A stretch of DNA of 64,000 nucleotides from Gyromitra esculenta (Eukaryota > Ascomycota > Pezizomycetes > Pezizales > Discinaceae): the NCBI GenBank assembly GCA_038503075.1, contig JBCAML010000006.1, positions 992,001 to 1,056,000 of the forward strand. Direction: 5' to 3'. Below the pieces are notes generated by a model. It did no database searches, had not been told where the DNA came from, and saw only the letters and a list, made by a program, of their open reading frames with translations. Shown piece after piece: positions 1 through 12,331 of the stretch. The position numbers and the translations under genes were made by a program. Positions within the stretch are counted from its first letter, which is position 1. Every line of letters starts with the position of its first letter.

Positions 1-2683
1 AATTCTAGGCTTCTTCTTTCTCTTTGTCGACTTTTCCGTCTCCTCAGCCTCTAGATTTCTTTTCTTTAATTCCTCCACGCTTAAGTCCCTCCTCAGTAGC
101 TTTTCAATCCACTGTGATTCTGCTTCCATATCCTTATAATCTTCGCTGTCAACATTTAGTGCTTCTGCAGCGACCTTCTGAAGCTCCGAGAAACTCATTG
201 CCTCCATATAGCTCCTATCCCAGTGTATCTTGCACACTCTAGGGTGGCGCGGTATGTAAAACGAACAGTTTGTTGGTTTTTCGAAACCACCACCCACAAT
301 TTCAAACACAAAGGGTTTCGTGAAAATGCAATCCATCGGTATCATCTCTGTTCCTGTTACTACTTGAAGGTCAAACTGCTCTGTTTCCTGCCCTGCCTAT
401 ATGTCATCGACATATATATTAGTATCGGGCTTACAAAAAGATTGCTGTATTGTCCACTGGGATAATACGCACTTTGTAAGGGACTGTCTCGAAACGAGAA
501 ATTGTGTTTATCCACTCCAGATCAGGCTTGGAAATATTGTATGTAACCTGGAACAGAACTTTGAATATCGGTTTTGCTCGAACCCTTTGGATATCCTCCT
601 TCAACAAACAGCCCACATGAAAGACTGTAAGCGCTTTGCACTTCACTATCAGCCTCATGGCAGTCAGCATGAAGTAACAGGAAACAAATCACAACTTCGA
701 AGTTAAGAAACAAAGTGATACTAACGTTTTCGCTCCCACCCTCTCCCCCTATCCGCTGCCCCCCCAACCACGGCAAAATCGCCGGTATCCCCGCACCCCT
801 GAATATAATCCTTTTTCAACTTGATCCATGCTGCTTTACCTCCAATCCATCCATAAGACCTGGCATTTCCGTCTGGCATTCGCTCTGCCAAGTTTAGATA
901 TGGTTCATCAGTTGGCTTTAACACAAACCCTTCCCACCGTCTCACAATCCCAGCAGCAAACAACGTTCGCATTTTCTCTAAAGCAGATACGCCCTTCGCA
1001 AAGTCAATTTCTATCCTCTCGGCGAACTCAAACCTGCCTGGTATAGGACGTGATAGGATCTTCTGAAAGAATCCTATACGTTCGGAATAGGGACGGTGAA
1101 GTAATGACTGATGATCGTACAATAGACAATCAAAGGCAAAGATCATTAGGTGAGAATCCCGATCGCGAGAGCCATCTTTGGCGTTTCCGATGTAGGTGCC
1201 TGCACGATTGACGTGAGAGCGGATATGGTGAAATTCCATTATTCGTTTTTCCTACATGCATATTGATTAGTTAATCGCCTAATAACAAAAGATAGCTAAT
1301 AAACTATCTAAAGGAGCCTACCCGATCGTTGTAGACTACTAGTTCGCCTTCGATTATACACCTAGTCCACTGCCTTTTTTTAGGATCGTTAATGTTCAAC
1401 GCTTCTTTAATGGTACTGCTCAGATTTATCAATTTAGTAAAGCATTCGCCGAGTGCTAGCTCATGATGCAAGTAGGTCTTGCCACCATCGGAAGGTACAT
1501 ACTCATGAACCCTCACTCTATCACCTGTAGAGTCCCTCCCACTTTTCGAAAATATCTTTAGCCACTCATCGCCATTTTTTGAAAGGTCGATATGGAGCTG
1601 GCAATATTCTCCATCATACTTGCGTTCCATCGACATACGACGGCCAGCCGCAATCTCGGCAGCGTGCCTGCAACTCTGCATGCAGTGTTTCGGGTTAGTG
1701 ATCACAATTGCGTCATGGGAACTATATCCATTGGTAGTTGCAATTACTGGCATGAGTCGGTAACATACCTTTGCTTTGACAAATTCGGGTCTGCCAACTT
1801 TAATGCCAACTTCGGACTTTAGTATCTTTGCAGACATTTGCCCTAAGATTTGCAGTGCATTTTGTTTGCTGGCTGGTGAGTGCGGAATTGAGCAATATTC
1901 TGGCAAACATATGAGGCTGCAAGCCTTTCCAAGATCATGCTGAAAGGATAAGATGTATGGAAGAAGGAAATGATACGCTGCTAGTGTGTGATTTTCTTCC
2001 AGGTGTAGTAAATTTCATCAGCGTACTCGTATAGCTACAAGGAAGGAATAGATAGCGGTACCAGGAATAACTACGGGAAGATGGCATTTTAGTATCGCCC
2101 TAGTCACCCATTTTCCCTCCTCTGATTTCAATTTTCTATAAAGGCTCTCCAAAATGTGTTCTGTACCGATCTCCACATTAGGCTCTGTGTCTGCGGTAAC
2201 AGAACTGGTTCTCAAAGCATCACTAGAAAATCGGCATCTAGCTGCTAGTTTATTCAATATTTCCTCTAAGCCCTCCATGGTAACCATTCTAGTAGAAGGA
2301 TTCTCTGCCTGTGCCATTATACGTTGAACAACACTGCTGAAATCACCCTCGTTTGACGAGCGCCAGTTATTCAGAGAATTTTGGCGGCTTTTACCAAGTA
2401 ATAGGCATCGGCCAATTATTTTTGAGAGAGCATTTTCGCGAATTGCATAGGTACGATCTGCACGGAGGTCTGGAAGAAGAAAGGAGAAAATAGAGACCAG
2501 AGTTTGGGGGTTGTTGCGGATGGTGGGGAGATGAAAGGCGAACCAGCTTGTTATGTGACCTTTGGCTCTTTGCGACAGGACAGTGGAAGATAGAGGTGGA
2601 ATGGCTATGTAAAGAGATTCGAGCGCCTCCAATAGATCGACTAAATGAGAGAGTGCAAATGGCATTTTCGAAAGACGATGCAA
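1..2683 (-). CDS. ATP-dependent DNA ligase, C-terminus cut by window edge
   Basis: Joins nicks in DNA through an enzyme-AMP intermediate, presumably in the nucleus. I read five exons on the minus strand: 2683-2027, 1939-1322, 1251-726, 645-473 and 396-<1. All introns are GT-AG and keep one frame, giving 790 codons in the window. The N-terminal helical domain (about residues 1-230) resembles that of ligase IV. The adenylation motif KYDG, with the catalytic Lys near residue 326, lies in exon 2. Motif III (IFAFDCLLYD), motif IV (EGFVLKP) and motif V (AWIKLKKDY) lie in exon 3. Exons 4-5 encode the OB-fold (FVFEIVGGGF, PRVCKIHWD), then a Lys/Glu-rich tail that continues past position 1. No BRCT domain is visible, though it could lie outside. 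The start could also be the Met at 2665. Several fungal ligase-domain families exist, so I give no symbol. The family call is secure; orthology to LIG4 is inference. Confidence 0.88.
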
Positions 2684-2885
2684 AGCATTGGCTGAATGGA
2701 ACGTGCTGAATAGGATAGAAAGAGGAGAAAAAGAGGTTATTCCTTTGTCACGGACAAATTCCCAGGACAGATTTAGCCTAGGACAGGGACACGGAACGCG
2801 CCATCTGCCGTTTGACCCTTGCTTGACCTACCCGAGTGATGTGATCTGGGTCGTGTCAGAGGCTCTGCCTGTGCTGCATGTAATA

Positions 2886-3007
2886 CTTGTTAGCAGGAAT
2901 AAGAACCGGAAAAATGGGGTGTGTGGCTTTGTATGCTGCGACAACGGGTTCCTTAACATAGAAAGCTATACACCCCATGTTTTCCGGTTTGTATGCTTGC
3001 TGACAAG
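2886..3007. repeat. Imperfect inverted repeat (fold-back) between two genes
   Basis: Arms 2886-2935 and 2957-3007 are about 50 nt each and mostly complementary (shared core AACCGGAAAA and ATGGGGTGT), separated by a loop of about 21 nt. It lies between the divergent ligase and RGG-protein genes, in what should be a shared promoter region. It could be a small fold-back transposon or a transcribed hairpin. The rest of 2684-3201 shows no gene. Confidence 0.7.
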
Positions 3008-3201
3008 TACCAACGGTTGACAGGGCATCCCGTCAGTGTCCGTGCGACCAACCTCATCAACACCACCACGCCTTAAGGCATCAGCACCACATAAATAACG
3101 AATACCCTACGAATAAAACTAGTGTCTTAACCCTGCTAGTATATTCATCTCACCGTCACTGGCATTTCAATAAGCGCTCCCAGTGCTTCGCTATTGCTAA
3201 A

Positions 3202-3843
3202 ATGATCTCTGAACACGGTTGGGACTACAATACCAAATCTGGACCACCCCAAAGCTGGGATCACGGAAAAGACGCTCAGAGCTACTACCATGTCACCAAT
3301 TGGTTCGACATAGTGATGAGGAGCGATACTACTATCGGTAACGCAGAATTGAGTGGTTCGGCAGAGAGCTTATCCACGGCAGATACGATCACGGCTACTT
3401 CGCAAACAATGGAGTACAGCTCTAAAGCTCTGGTTCCTAGCAATGAAGCATCCGAAACCGGCATTAATGCCTTCTTAATCATTGGTTATGACGATAAATC
3501 GGGTGAGATGAAGAAAATTAGTGGTATTGGAGATGGATGGATGGCGGAAGATACGGCGCCAGGAATTGTGCAAGAGGGAAGAATCTGGAGAGGTGTTAAA
3601 ACTTTCCGTGTTCCAGTTTTTCGTGAGATTCAAATCACCGAAGAACCAAATGTTGGCTCGGAGTCCGGGGCACAAGCAAAGGCGGGATTAGGGTACTCAA
3701 GGGGAGGTTATCGGGGAAGGGATCGGGGACGAAACAATTATCGTGGAAGGGGGAACGTCGGGGGAATCAACCGTGGCGCCAGCGGTGGTGGTGGTGGTGG
3801 TGGTGTCCCCGCTGAGAGATGGGCTGCAACACGTGGATGGTGA
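3202..3843 (+). CDS. Small RGG-box protein, probably RNA-binding
   Basis: Single-exon frame of 213 residues, function unknown. The first 165 residues have no fold I recognise; they include a Ser/Thr-rich stretch (about 50-85) and an acidic/hydrophobic segment with INAFLIIGYDD and GRIWRGVKTFRVPVF. The last 45 residues form an RGG/RG-rich tail (SRGGYRGRDRGRNNYRGRG, then a run of glycines), typical of proteins that bind RNA or enter ribonucleoprotein granules and of substrates of arginine methyltransferases. The start has a good context (gctaaaATGATC) about 60 nt after pyrimidine-rich leader sequence. It is divergent from the ligase gene, 518 bp apart. RNA binding is inferred only from composition. 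Confidence 0.72.
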   Translation: MISEHGWDYNTKSGPPQSWDHGKDAQSYYHVTNWFDIVMRSDTTIGNAELSGSAESLSTADTITATSQTMEYSSKALVPSNEASETGINAFLIIGYDDKSGEMKKISGIGDGWMAEDTAPGIVQEGRIWRGVKTFRVPVFREIQITEEPNVGSESGAQAKAGLGYSRGGYRGRDRGRNNYRGRGNVGGINRGASGGGGGGGVPAERWAATRGW

Positions 3844-4943
3844 TCAAGGACCACAAACATGTTTGATTTATTTCATAGCCAAGGGGATTATTTTAGTTAA
3901 TTTTTGGCCTGTTTGGGGGCGTTGTTGAATGGGAATGGGAATGGGAATGATAACGTTTTTTTTGACACTTGAATCGGACGAAAGGCCTGCACTCCAAATA
4001 AACTTGTATCCACATGTATGTGTACACGCAGGTTCCATAACCCAGTTATGCGACTAAAAGATTAACATATGCGCATTAAACACTCTAGGAGAGATATCTA
4101 CTAAGTAGAATTTTAGTCTAACCTTCATTTACTATGTACTACCAACTTAGTGAACAGCTATTTATATGTGCGTAGGTGGTCAAGCAAGATATCGTTTAGT
4201 CACGGGAACGAAAGCGTATGTCTCAAGAAGGTTTCCACATCATACCATGGTAAGGCTATTAACCAATAAACTACCCCCGTGTGAGACCTACTCGGATACC
4301 ATATGAAGAACGTGAAAATGCATGTTCTAGGTCGGTGTTTCTAGTTGGCTGGATCTAGCTGTATCAACTTATTGATTGGTCAACCTAATACCCTTATTTT
4401 CAGATTCTCGAAACCGGTGGCCTGGGCAACCAAGAGAAGTAGTATGCAGAACGATCTTATTTTAGATCATGGAGAAATTCTATAGAATCACTAAGACCAT
4501 CCTGGAACTCCCGATGCAGGAAAATTAAAGAGGACAGGCATCGCGGGGTTGTCCCTTGCATGGTGAGCAACGGTAGCGATCCACTGTTGTCATTGAGCCA
4601 AGTTCGTTGCTACAGCAACACAATCGAAAAATGAAAACAACGGAGGAGCTTGTACGATGTAGCTTGCTGGACAGAATTAGTGTGTTGCTCAGCCATAAAC
4701 TCGCAGCACCCGCACAAATACTTCACCCCATCTCTCTCTTTATCCACGTCATTCTCTATATACTTCTCCCCAGAGGGAGATCCCCTTCGTTTATTAACTA
4801 CTCTCCCTGTTACCTTTGAGGCTCCTACCATTTTTACTCTCGAGCCCCCATCTTATCTTTCGATCGTGTTACACTTCTCCAGCATCAAGAACACCCCTAC
4901 TTCTCTTATCTCTAGACATTGAAGAGTATCAATTAGTTTGAAG
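3844..4943. other. Intergenic region with GGGAAT repeat
   Basis: Contains the 3' UTR of the RGG-protein gene and the promoter and leader of the kinase gene. A short run of GGGAAT hexamers lies at about 3929-3948. Pyrimidine-rich tracts (about 4730-4910) immediately precede the kinase ATG, as is common upstream of fungal start sites. I see no coding sequence. Confidence 0.5.
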
Positions 4944-7334
4944 ATGTCTGTCAACTATCTTAACACGTCAGTCGATGTCCTAGCATCTAGTTTCCAGGTG
5001 CTCGAGGAGCTGGGATGTAAGTCACACAAGACTGATCTGTAGGATTTGTCCTGGGTTAATATTTGATAGGTGGGAGTTTTGGCGTCGTCTACAAAGCCAT
5101 CGAGAAGGAGTCAGGGACAATTGTTGCCATTAAACACGTAGGTCAATACGGCTTTACTTCTAAATTTCTACCTCAGTAAGCAATAGACTGACAAAGTTTA
5201 TAGATTGACCTTGAGTCTAGTGAGGATGATATTCAGGAGATTCAACAAGAGATTTCCGTGTTGAGTAGTTGTGCAAGTCCATTCGTTACTCAGTATTACG
5301 GCAGTTTTGTTAGAGGGTTCAAGCTATGGATTAGTAAGTTTAAATATACCTTGAGTTATTATATTGGTAACTAACCATTCTCTCAAAGTTATGGAGTATC
5401 TGTCTGGAGGTTCGTGTCTTGATTTGGTAAGCAAATTAACCTGTTAGTGGTGATGATAAAGCTGACGCTTGTACAGTTGAGACCTGGTCCTTTCAGCGAA
5501 GCACACATCGCCATCGTAATGCGAGAGTTGCTTTTAGGTCTTGAGTACCTGCATAGAGAAGGGAAGATTCATAGAGATATAAAAGGTAGGTACTCGAACT
5601 AATTTGGTCTATGACCAATGACTGATTTATTTAACCTTCGCTCAATAGCTGCGAATATTCTTCTCTCGGGTGCTGGACAAGTGAAGCTTGCCGATTTTGG
5701 CGTAGCAACCCAACTTAACAATATCAAATCCCAGCGTAACACCTTTGTCGGAACACCTTTTTGGATGGCTCCGGAAGTCATCTCACAGGTTAATCCGTAC
5801 AGTTTCAAAGCAGATATATGGTCCTTAGGAATCACCGCTATAGAACTTGCTTTGGGGGAGCCTCCACATGCCACAATACACCCCATGAAGGTACTATTTC
5901 TGATCCCTAAAGAACCAGCACCACGCTTGGAGGGCAATCGCTGGAGCAGAGACTTCAAAGACTTCATTGAAAAGTGCCTAGTCAAAAACCCTGATCAAAG
6001 AGCAAGTGCAAAGGAATTACTCAACCATAGGTTTATTAGAAATGCTGGTAGAGTCGGGAAGCTACAAGAATTGATTGAAAGGAGGCAAGATTGGCAATCA
6101 AGCAAAGGGGGTCGAAGATCGCATCTAAGGCTTTACGAGGAGACGATGTTAGTTACTGCAGGCCGATATTCAGCTAGGGTGCAACGTGCTAAGCTACTGG
6201 TTTTAGGAATACCTTAGGAGCAACGCCCGAAGAAGGCTGGGATTTTGACACCATTCGCACCAATCTCCATCCATCATCTCCCAATATCAATCATTTTAAA
6301 ACCACTACCAGGAACAGAAGCACAACGTCGGAAAGAGTTACACCAGAAAGAAGCATGAGCTCAGCCCTGCAGAGACTCAATCTTAACTCTGCGCCTCAAA
6401 GTGGAACGACAGAGGTTCAGAGACGAAAATTTTCGGACACTGCAATTAAGATCAATAATGGGAAGCGAAGACGTTCTTCAGCTACAAAGAGGCAGGCAGA
6501 AAGACCGGTATCGGAGCAAAGGAACGAAAATGTTGCAAGGCAACATAACCCTTTGGTGCCTGTGATCGACTATGGTAAGGCAGTGTCAACTGTCCGCCAA
6601 TTTAAAAGGGTTCCAAATAAATCACCTAGGACTTTTGTCTATGGATCTTCCGATAGCCAAGATTCGGGGATCGAGGGCGAGAATAAAGTGCCAATGCGTA
6701 GCCCAGCTACTGAGGAAGGGCTCATGGGGAGGCAGATATACTCGAGCGTTGTACAGGAAACCCTCAGTAAGGTTGGTGAATCACAACTTTTATCTAGCTA
6801 ATTTGATCAGTTTTCATATGCCACTTTGTGAAGAGGAATTCTGATGCTTTTGGCATGATATAGATGGAAGAACAGTCCTCTCAATCTGGCAACCAATCAG
6901 CACAAGATGCCATTTCTCAGCTTGCGGAAGCTTGGAGTCAGCTTGATACCATCGACCCAGAGAGTGGCTACCAACTAATACGTACTCTTATGGATCGCTT
7001 GCAAAGACAGCCTCAGTTAGATTCCACGATTTCTCCAGTCCTGGCAGTGAAACCCCTAGAGCCCGTTTCGAAGACAAGCATCCAACCTTCCCTTTCAGGA
7101 CCAACCCTTACAGGCTCGTCACCAGTACCGAAAGCATTTACGAGATCAAAAAGAGCCAACAGCGCGAGCTCTAATAAGAAGAGAAGAAACTCCAGACAGA
7201 GTGATGAATTCGGTATCGATGGTATCGATGATGAGCTTGACAAATCAACACCGGCTAGTAATCAGCTAGCTGATGTACTATATGGGAGATGGGTGGAAGG
7301 CTTGCGGGGCAGATGGGGTGTTGTATCCAAGTAG
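4944..7334 (+). CDS. Ste20-family protein kinase, germinal centre kinase III group
   Basis: Ser/Thr kinase of the MST3/SepL/Nak1 type, which in fungi acts in septation, polarity and morphogenesis networks. Exons: 4944-5016, 5070-5137, 5204-5333, 5389-5426, 5477-5585, 5649-6147, 6207-6771 and 6864-7334; all introns are GT-AG and 50-92 bp; 650 residues. The kinase domain occupies about residues 15-285: glycine loop GCGSFGVVY, VAIKH (Lys46), the GCK-III hallmark [31 protein letters not shown], and [10 protein letters not shown] in the activation loop. A conserved patch EEGWDFDTI follows, then a long basic, Ser-rich linker, then a C-terminal conserved segment ([23 protein letters not shown]) and a final [12 protein letters not shown]. 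All catalytic residues are present. The last exon end rests on the first stop; the other splice sites are fixed by frame and homology. Confidence 0.92.
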
Positions 7335-7838
7335 CGAAACCGGCTAAGTTTGAAAGACGTTTGAATATGTCAAATGAGTATTCTAAATTCTCACAAACAG
7401 CGCTGCATGAGTTTCTTGATTTAATCCACGATACACACGCTGAAACGACTTCTGCAGCACTCCATTCACTGTCCCGGAGGAATCTTTTCCCCTTGCTAGT
7501 AAAGTTAACTTCTCAATTTCCTTACTATCCATTTTTCTGTTATCCTTCACTACAATAACCATATTTTCTATGTTTTGTGGTATTCTCCAGGGAGATTTTG
7601 TTTCAAGGCATTTGAGTGAGAGGCTATCTGGATTGTTACTTACTTTTTCTTATAATCCCTCCTCCCCTTCGTTTGTGTGGGATATCAGGTGTGGCATTAA
7701 ACGGCGTTTCTTTTTTTTTTTGTAAAAAAAACCAGGCTCATTCTATCGGCGTTGTGCATGTTCGCATTCGTCTTTTTATTTTACCTCTCTACTATGTTTA
7801 ATGAATGATCTTTAATAATATTTGTTGCTTGAGTATTA

Positions 7839-7978
7839 GAGCGGTGGAGGGGCCAGCGAGGCAGAGGGTATAACGAGGCTTGAGTAGCAAATGGACGAAA
7901 TGTATATCAGTTTGTTAGGCAAGACCGCCAAGCCTCGTTGTACCCTCTGCCTCTGCCTCGCTGACCCCTCCAGTGCTC
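7839..7978. repeat. Inverted repeat with 44-50 nt arms
   Basis: Left arm 7839-7882 and right arm 7929-7978 are reverse complements, apart from a few substitutions and one extra CAGAGG unit in the right arm. Shared core: GCGAGGCAGAGG and AACGAGGCTTG. The loop is 46 nt. Probably a fold-back MITE or a structured 3' RNA element downstream of the kinase gene. Confidence 0.75.
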
Positions 7979-8300
7979 TACATGTGCTTGTACGCTCGAA
8001 ACGGCTAGAGTGTCTGGTGCAATCAGAAGTTGGGAAAGGCTATGTAGCTTGAGGACATGTGACCACATATCTCAAGCGAGCACCATCAAGTTTTTTATGT
8101 TTAACCCAGATACTTGTTCCCCAAAGTATTAAGTATGCGGGCCATCAAGGTGGTCCTTTGCGGTAATAGACGAGAATGTCAGATTCAAGCTGTAGGTGGA
8201 TCGGAGCATATAGTGCGTGTACCTTTATGACTGAGGACTTGATGGATGAACTCCTTAGATTACTCTACGAAAACTCACTCGACTTAGCGTCACTAATATG

Positions 8301-8471
8301 ACCTGGGTCAGGGGTGAAGTATTGGGACTTACTAGGATGTCACGGATCTGAGTGGCCACAGTTTCGCTCTATTGCTCTCGCTGTGCCCTGCTATATTTCG
8401 CAGTATTTCGCTACGTCACGGCGTTGCCCTCCCTTTTTAAGGTGTCCTAATACTTCATCCCCGACCTAAGT
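8301..8471. mobile_element. Probable MITE, about 170 bp, with 28-bp terminal inverted repeats
   Basis: Left terminus 8301-8328 and right terminus 8444-8471 are inverted repeats with a handful of mismatches; the shared inner block is GAAGTATTGGGAC on the left and its counterpart GAAGTATTAGGAC on the right. The interior has no coding capacity. The termini do not match those of the pogo element at 13158. I could not assign a target duplication with certainty, so exact ends are uncertain. Confidence 0.6.
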
Positions 8472-9523
8472 ATGCCGTAATTAAGGCGACAAAGCGGCAA
8501 CCACGGGACAAGTACGTGCAGCTCATGGGATTCTCGTAAAATATTATTAGTCCTGTGTACTTTAGGCGATTGATTTTATTTATTAGATACATGTAGCCTC
8601 AGAGCTTTATCCGAAATTACCTATTTGCCAACAATTAGCGGGATATGCTGACTCATCACGAGTTAAAGTACCCTGTTTAAGATCGTACTCCATCTGCGAT
8701 TAAATCGTAGATTCTGAAGAATCAGTGGAGATAACCAACTTACAGTTACCAGACACGCACTGCTGTCGCTACTCACTCCGCCAAACACAACCCCCGCGCT
8801 TGGTGTTCAGGTAGGCTACATACCGCTACAACAACAGCTCGCCAGCAGCTCCTTCGTCTTGTTTGCCGGCGTCTGACGTCTCTCTGTCTGTTTGTCGCAG
8901 CTCCCCGTTGCTGGCGCCCCGCTCGCAATTGAGCCTTCTTCTGCCCCTGACTACCACAGCAGTTAAATATCCACGAGATCTCGCTCAGCATTAGCATCCG
9001 TCCCCGGATCCCCCTCTTCCCCGGTTGGCTCTCGTCTCCATCCACACATCCGCTTGCCAAGGAACAATCAACAACAGCCCCCCTTAATACTCATCCATCA
9101 AATCTCCAGTGAACGGCTGAGCAAAGAAATAGAAACAGCGTGTTGAACGAACCACAGCATTACCCTTACATAGCTTCCTTCGGCTACTTACCACCGTCCG
9201 TTCCCCGTGTTCCGCCAACGATTCTTTCTATCGCCCGTTACAATCTTCCCCTCCCATCCCCGTGGCTATCCAGACAGGCACGCTACCTCGAATCATCTCC
9301 AATTCACGTCTTGCTTGGCAGCACAACATTCCCTACCCCTCTCCTCCTCTTTGTATTAGGGTTGGTTTCTCCACTACTTGCTTCTCGAAAATCGATCTGG
9401 GACCCCACAAAGCAACAACCCCTCATCCCCCCCCCGTCGCTCCTTTGTTTGCTAGATTTCCGGCATTTTCGAGCTTAAAAGAGCCTGTTATTATCTTCCG
9501 GTTCTTGTTCGGTATATTTGAAG

Positions 9524-12048
9524 ATGAAAGGCTTCAGGCAGAGAGTGGGTGTACGTCCCCATCCTCCACTCATTCCTCATGTTTTCCCTGGATCATGCAC
9601 AATTGTACCAGGATGAACATGTGGTACGGCGTGGACAGCGGTTCATTCTTACTAACTACTTCTGCTGCAATTTGCTTGGCTGCTACGTAGTTATCCCGAA
9701 CCAAAGATTCCTCTAAAACGTCATCCAAAAAGAAGGAATCATCGAGTACTTCACCTTCTCCCGCGGGTCAGGCAGCCCCAGCATCCTCTTCCTCGTCAAC
9801 CTCCGACAAGAAGGGAAATGGAAGTACCGGGCACGAAAATGGGGACAAGACACATAAGAGTAAAGAATCTGGATCGCCTGCATCCTCGATAACATCAAAT
9901 CAATCCACTACTGGAGCATCAGCCCCCACAGCTTCCTTATCGAATTTACAACAGCAAATCAATAACGCGGCGGGCCCATCGAGATTGATCACGCCCTCAG
10001 TCATTATCAGTCCTTCCTCAACTCCTGTATAATCACCCCTGCTTAATGGTGTTGTCTATTTTAGGAGCCTGGTTGCTAATTTTTGCGTGACTTGGTTTTG
10101 GAAGCATGTTCCTCCTCCAGGCGCTGCCGAAACTATGCCTGGGGATCTCGCGCCACCTAAGGCTGGAGCAAAAGGTGTAGCTTTTGACCGATTACATACG
10201 GCCCCGAAAGCAGACCAAATTCCTGAGGGATTAAAGACTCCAAAGAGACAGCACAGTTCTAGATTTGACATCTCGGAGAAAAGAGAATTAGAAAAGTTGC
10301 CTGGATTTCATGGTACGCCCCCACTTCGACTTTATTATCGCTTTCTAGATTCGAACTGTAGACTGGGGTGTTTGATAAGTAAACATTCTAATATTTGGAT
10401 GTTCAGAGGTTTCTCCTCAAAGACGTCAAGAACTGTTCATGCAAAAGATTGAACAATGCAACGTCATCTTCGATTTCAACGACGCTTCCGCAGACATGAA
10501 GTCTAAAGAAATCAAACGTCTAGCTTTGCATGAACTGCTTGACTATGTTGCCAATAATCGTTCCGTCATCACCGAGCCTATGTATCCCAAAGTTGTTGAG
10601 ATGTTCGCCAAGAATCTTTTTAGACCTATTCCACCCCCGGTAAACCCTGTGGGCGATGCTTTTGATCCGGAAGAGGACGAGCCTGTGCTAGAGGTTGCAT
10701 GGCCGCACATACAGGTTGTTTATGAGTTCTTTTTGAGGTTCATTGAAAGCCAAGACTTCAACACAAACATCGCTAAGCAGTACATTGATCACCAATTCGT
10801 ACTTCAAGTAAGTATTTTATTTCTAGAAGCGGGATATCCACTAGAAGCTGACACATCTATAGCTGCTTGAATTGTTTGACTCCGAAGATCCACGGGAACG
10901 GGATTTCCTAAAGACCACCCTTCACAGGATCTATGGGAAGTTTCTCAACCTTCGGTCGTATATTCGACGATCCATCAATAACGTCTTTTTCCAGTTTACA
11001 TACGAGACAGAGCGTTTTAATGGGATCGCGGAATTGTTGGAAATTCTAGGGAGTATCATCAACGGTTTTGCTTTGCCCCTAAAAGAGGAGCACAAGCTAT
11101 TTTTGACAAGAGTTCTTTTACCTTTACACAAGGTCAAGAGTTTGAGCATGTATCACCCACAGTTGGCGTACTGTATTGTACAGTTTTTGGAGAAAGATGC
11201 GGCTTTAACTGAAGAGGTATATTTACCAATTATCTCCCTCAAGTAACATTTCATCTAACTTGACGATGGAATAGGTTGTCCTTGGATTATTAAGATACTG
11301 GCCAAAGGTCAATAGTACAAAAGAGGTCATGTATCTCAACGAGGTCGAGGATATTTTCGAGGTCATGGATCCAGCCGAATTTGCCAAGGTCCAGGAACCG
11401 CTTTTCCATCAACTAGCCAAAAGTGTGGCCAGTCCGCATTTCCAGGTATGTTAGCAATCCATCGTTAAATTAAATGCTTTCTTCTAATAGATGATAGGTT
11501 GCAGAGAGGGCACTTTATTTCTGGAATAATGAGTACTTTTGTAACTTGGTGAGCGACAACGTCGAAGTTATACTGCCAATTATGTTTGCGCCATTGTACG
11601 AGAACTCCAAAGGCCATTGGAATAGGTATGTTCTTTCTGCCCTTATGTTTCACGTGTTTCACGTTATGTATCTCACGTATTTTAACATGATCCTAGAACT
11701 ATTCACGGGATGGTATACAACGCTATGAAGCTCTTTATGGAGATTAACCCAACTCTTTTTGACGACTGCACAAGTGCGTATGCAGCCGAGCAAGAGAGCG
11801 CGCCTCAGCGACTCCTCGAGAGGGAAAGCATATGGAAGATGCTGGAGGAAAAGGCATCTGCAAATCGGAAACCTAGGGAGGGTGAACAAGATGGAAAGAA
11901 TTTATCATTGTCATCACAGAGTCAGCAGGTGGTACGGGGTGGATCGCCGATGCAGATTACAGATGATAGTGGTACTGGGGATAGCCAGAGACAGATGGAC
12001 GCGTTGAATATCCAAGACGAGGGGACGAAAGTGGTAGGTGTCGCATAG
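9524..12048 (+). CDS. PP2A B56-family regulatory subunit
   Basis: Regulatory (B') subunit that targets protein phosphatase 2A; the yeast counterpart is Rts1. Exons: 9524-9544, 9691-10026, 10105-10312, 10407-10807, 10863-11216, 11275-11445, 11498-11625 and 11697-12048 (656 residues); introns are GT-AG and all phases agree. The tiny first exon encodes MKGFRQR. Residues 8-150 form a low-complexity Ser/Lys/Pro-rich leader; then comes the hallmark [17 protein letters not shown] and the B56 HEAT-like repeat body, including [44 protein letters not shown] (seen in pieces) and FWNNEYF. The C-terminal tail is acidic and Gln/Ser-rich. An alternative last exon is possible: donor at 12034 (GTAGGT) to acceptor before 12332, ending at 12502, in frame and adding a His/Ser/Arg-rich tail. 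Confidence 0.92.
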
Positions 12049-12331
12049 AACCTCCATTTTTCTAGATGAAACCATACAAAAAATTTCCGGCGTTGGGAAT
12101 TGTTGCTGTTTAAGTAAATGAACTGTCGGCATCAGATGTGATTTTTTTTTCTTCCCGCTTTGCTCTTGGCAACTCGTTTCTTATTTTTTTTTCGGGCATC
12201 CTGTTTTTGTTGAAGCTACCTTTATTTACTCCTTTTTTTTTTTTTTGGCTTAAGCTTCATTTGCTTCATTTCGATTGATTGACGTACAAGAAACGTTCTT
12301 TCTTTCTGACTTGTCATGGTTAATTTTAAAG

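Larger units (their letters stand above)
7335..9523. other. Intergenic region, kinase 3' UTR to B56 leader
   Basis: No gene is convincing here. Frames such as the one at 7289-7558 lack recognisable protein features and are probably the kinase 3' UTR. The stretch holds two fold-back repeats described separately (7839-7978 and 8301-8471). The last 700 bp are C/T-rich and probably contain the promoter and long 5' leader of the B56 gene. Confidence 0.45.

Noticed and set aside
7289..7558. 89-codon frame overlapping the kinase stop, as a further kinase exon
   Set aside because: No splice pair in phase joins it well, and the main frame already ends after the conserved YGRW...RGRW motif.
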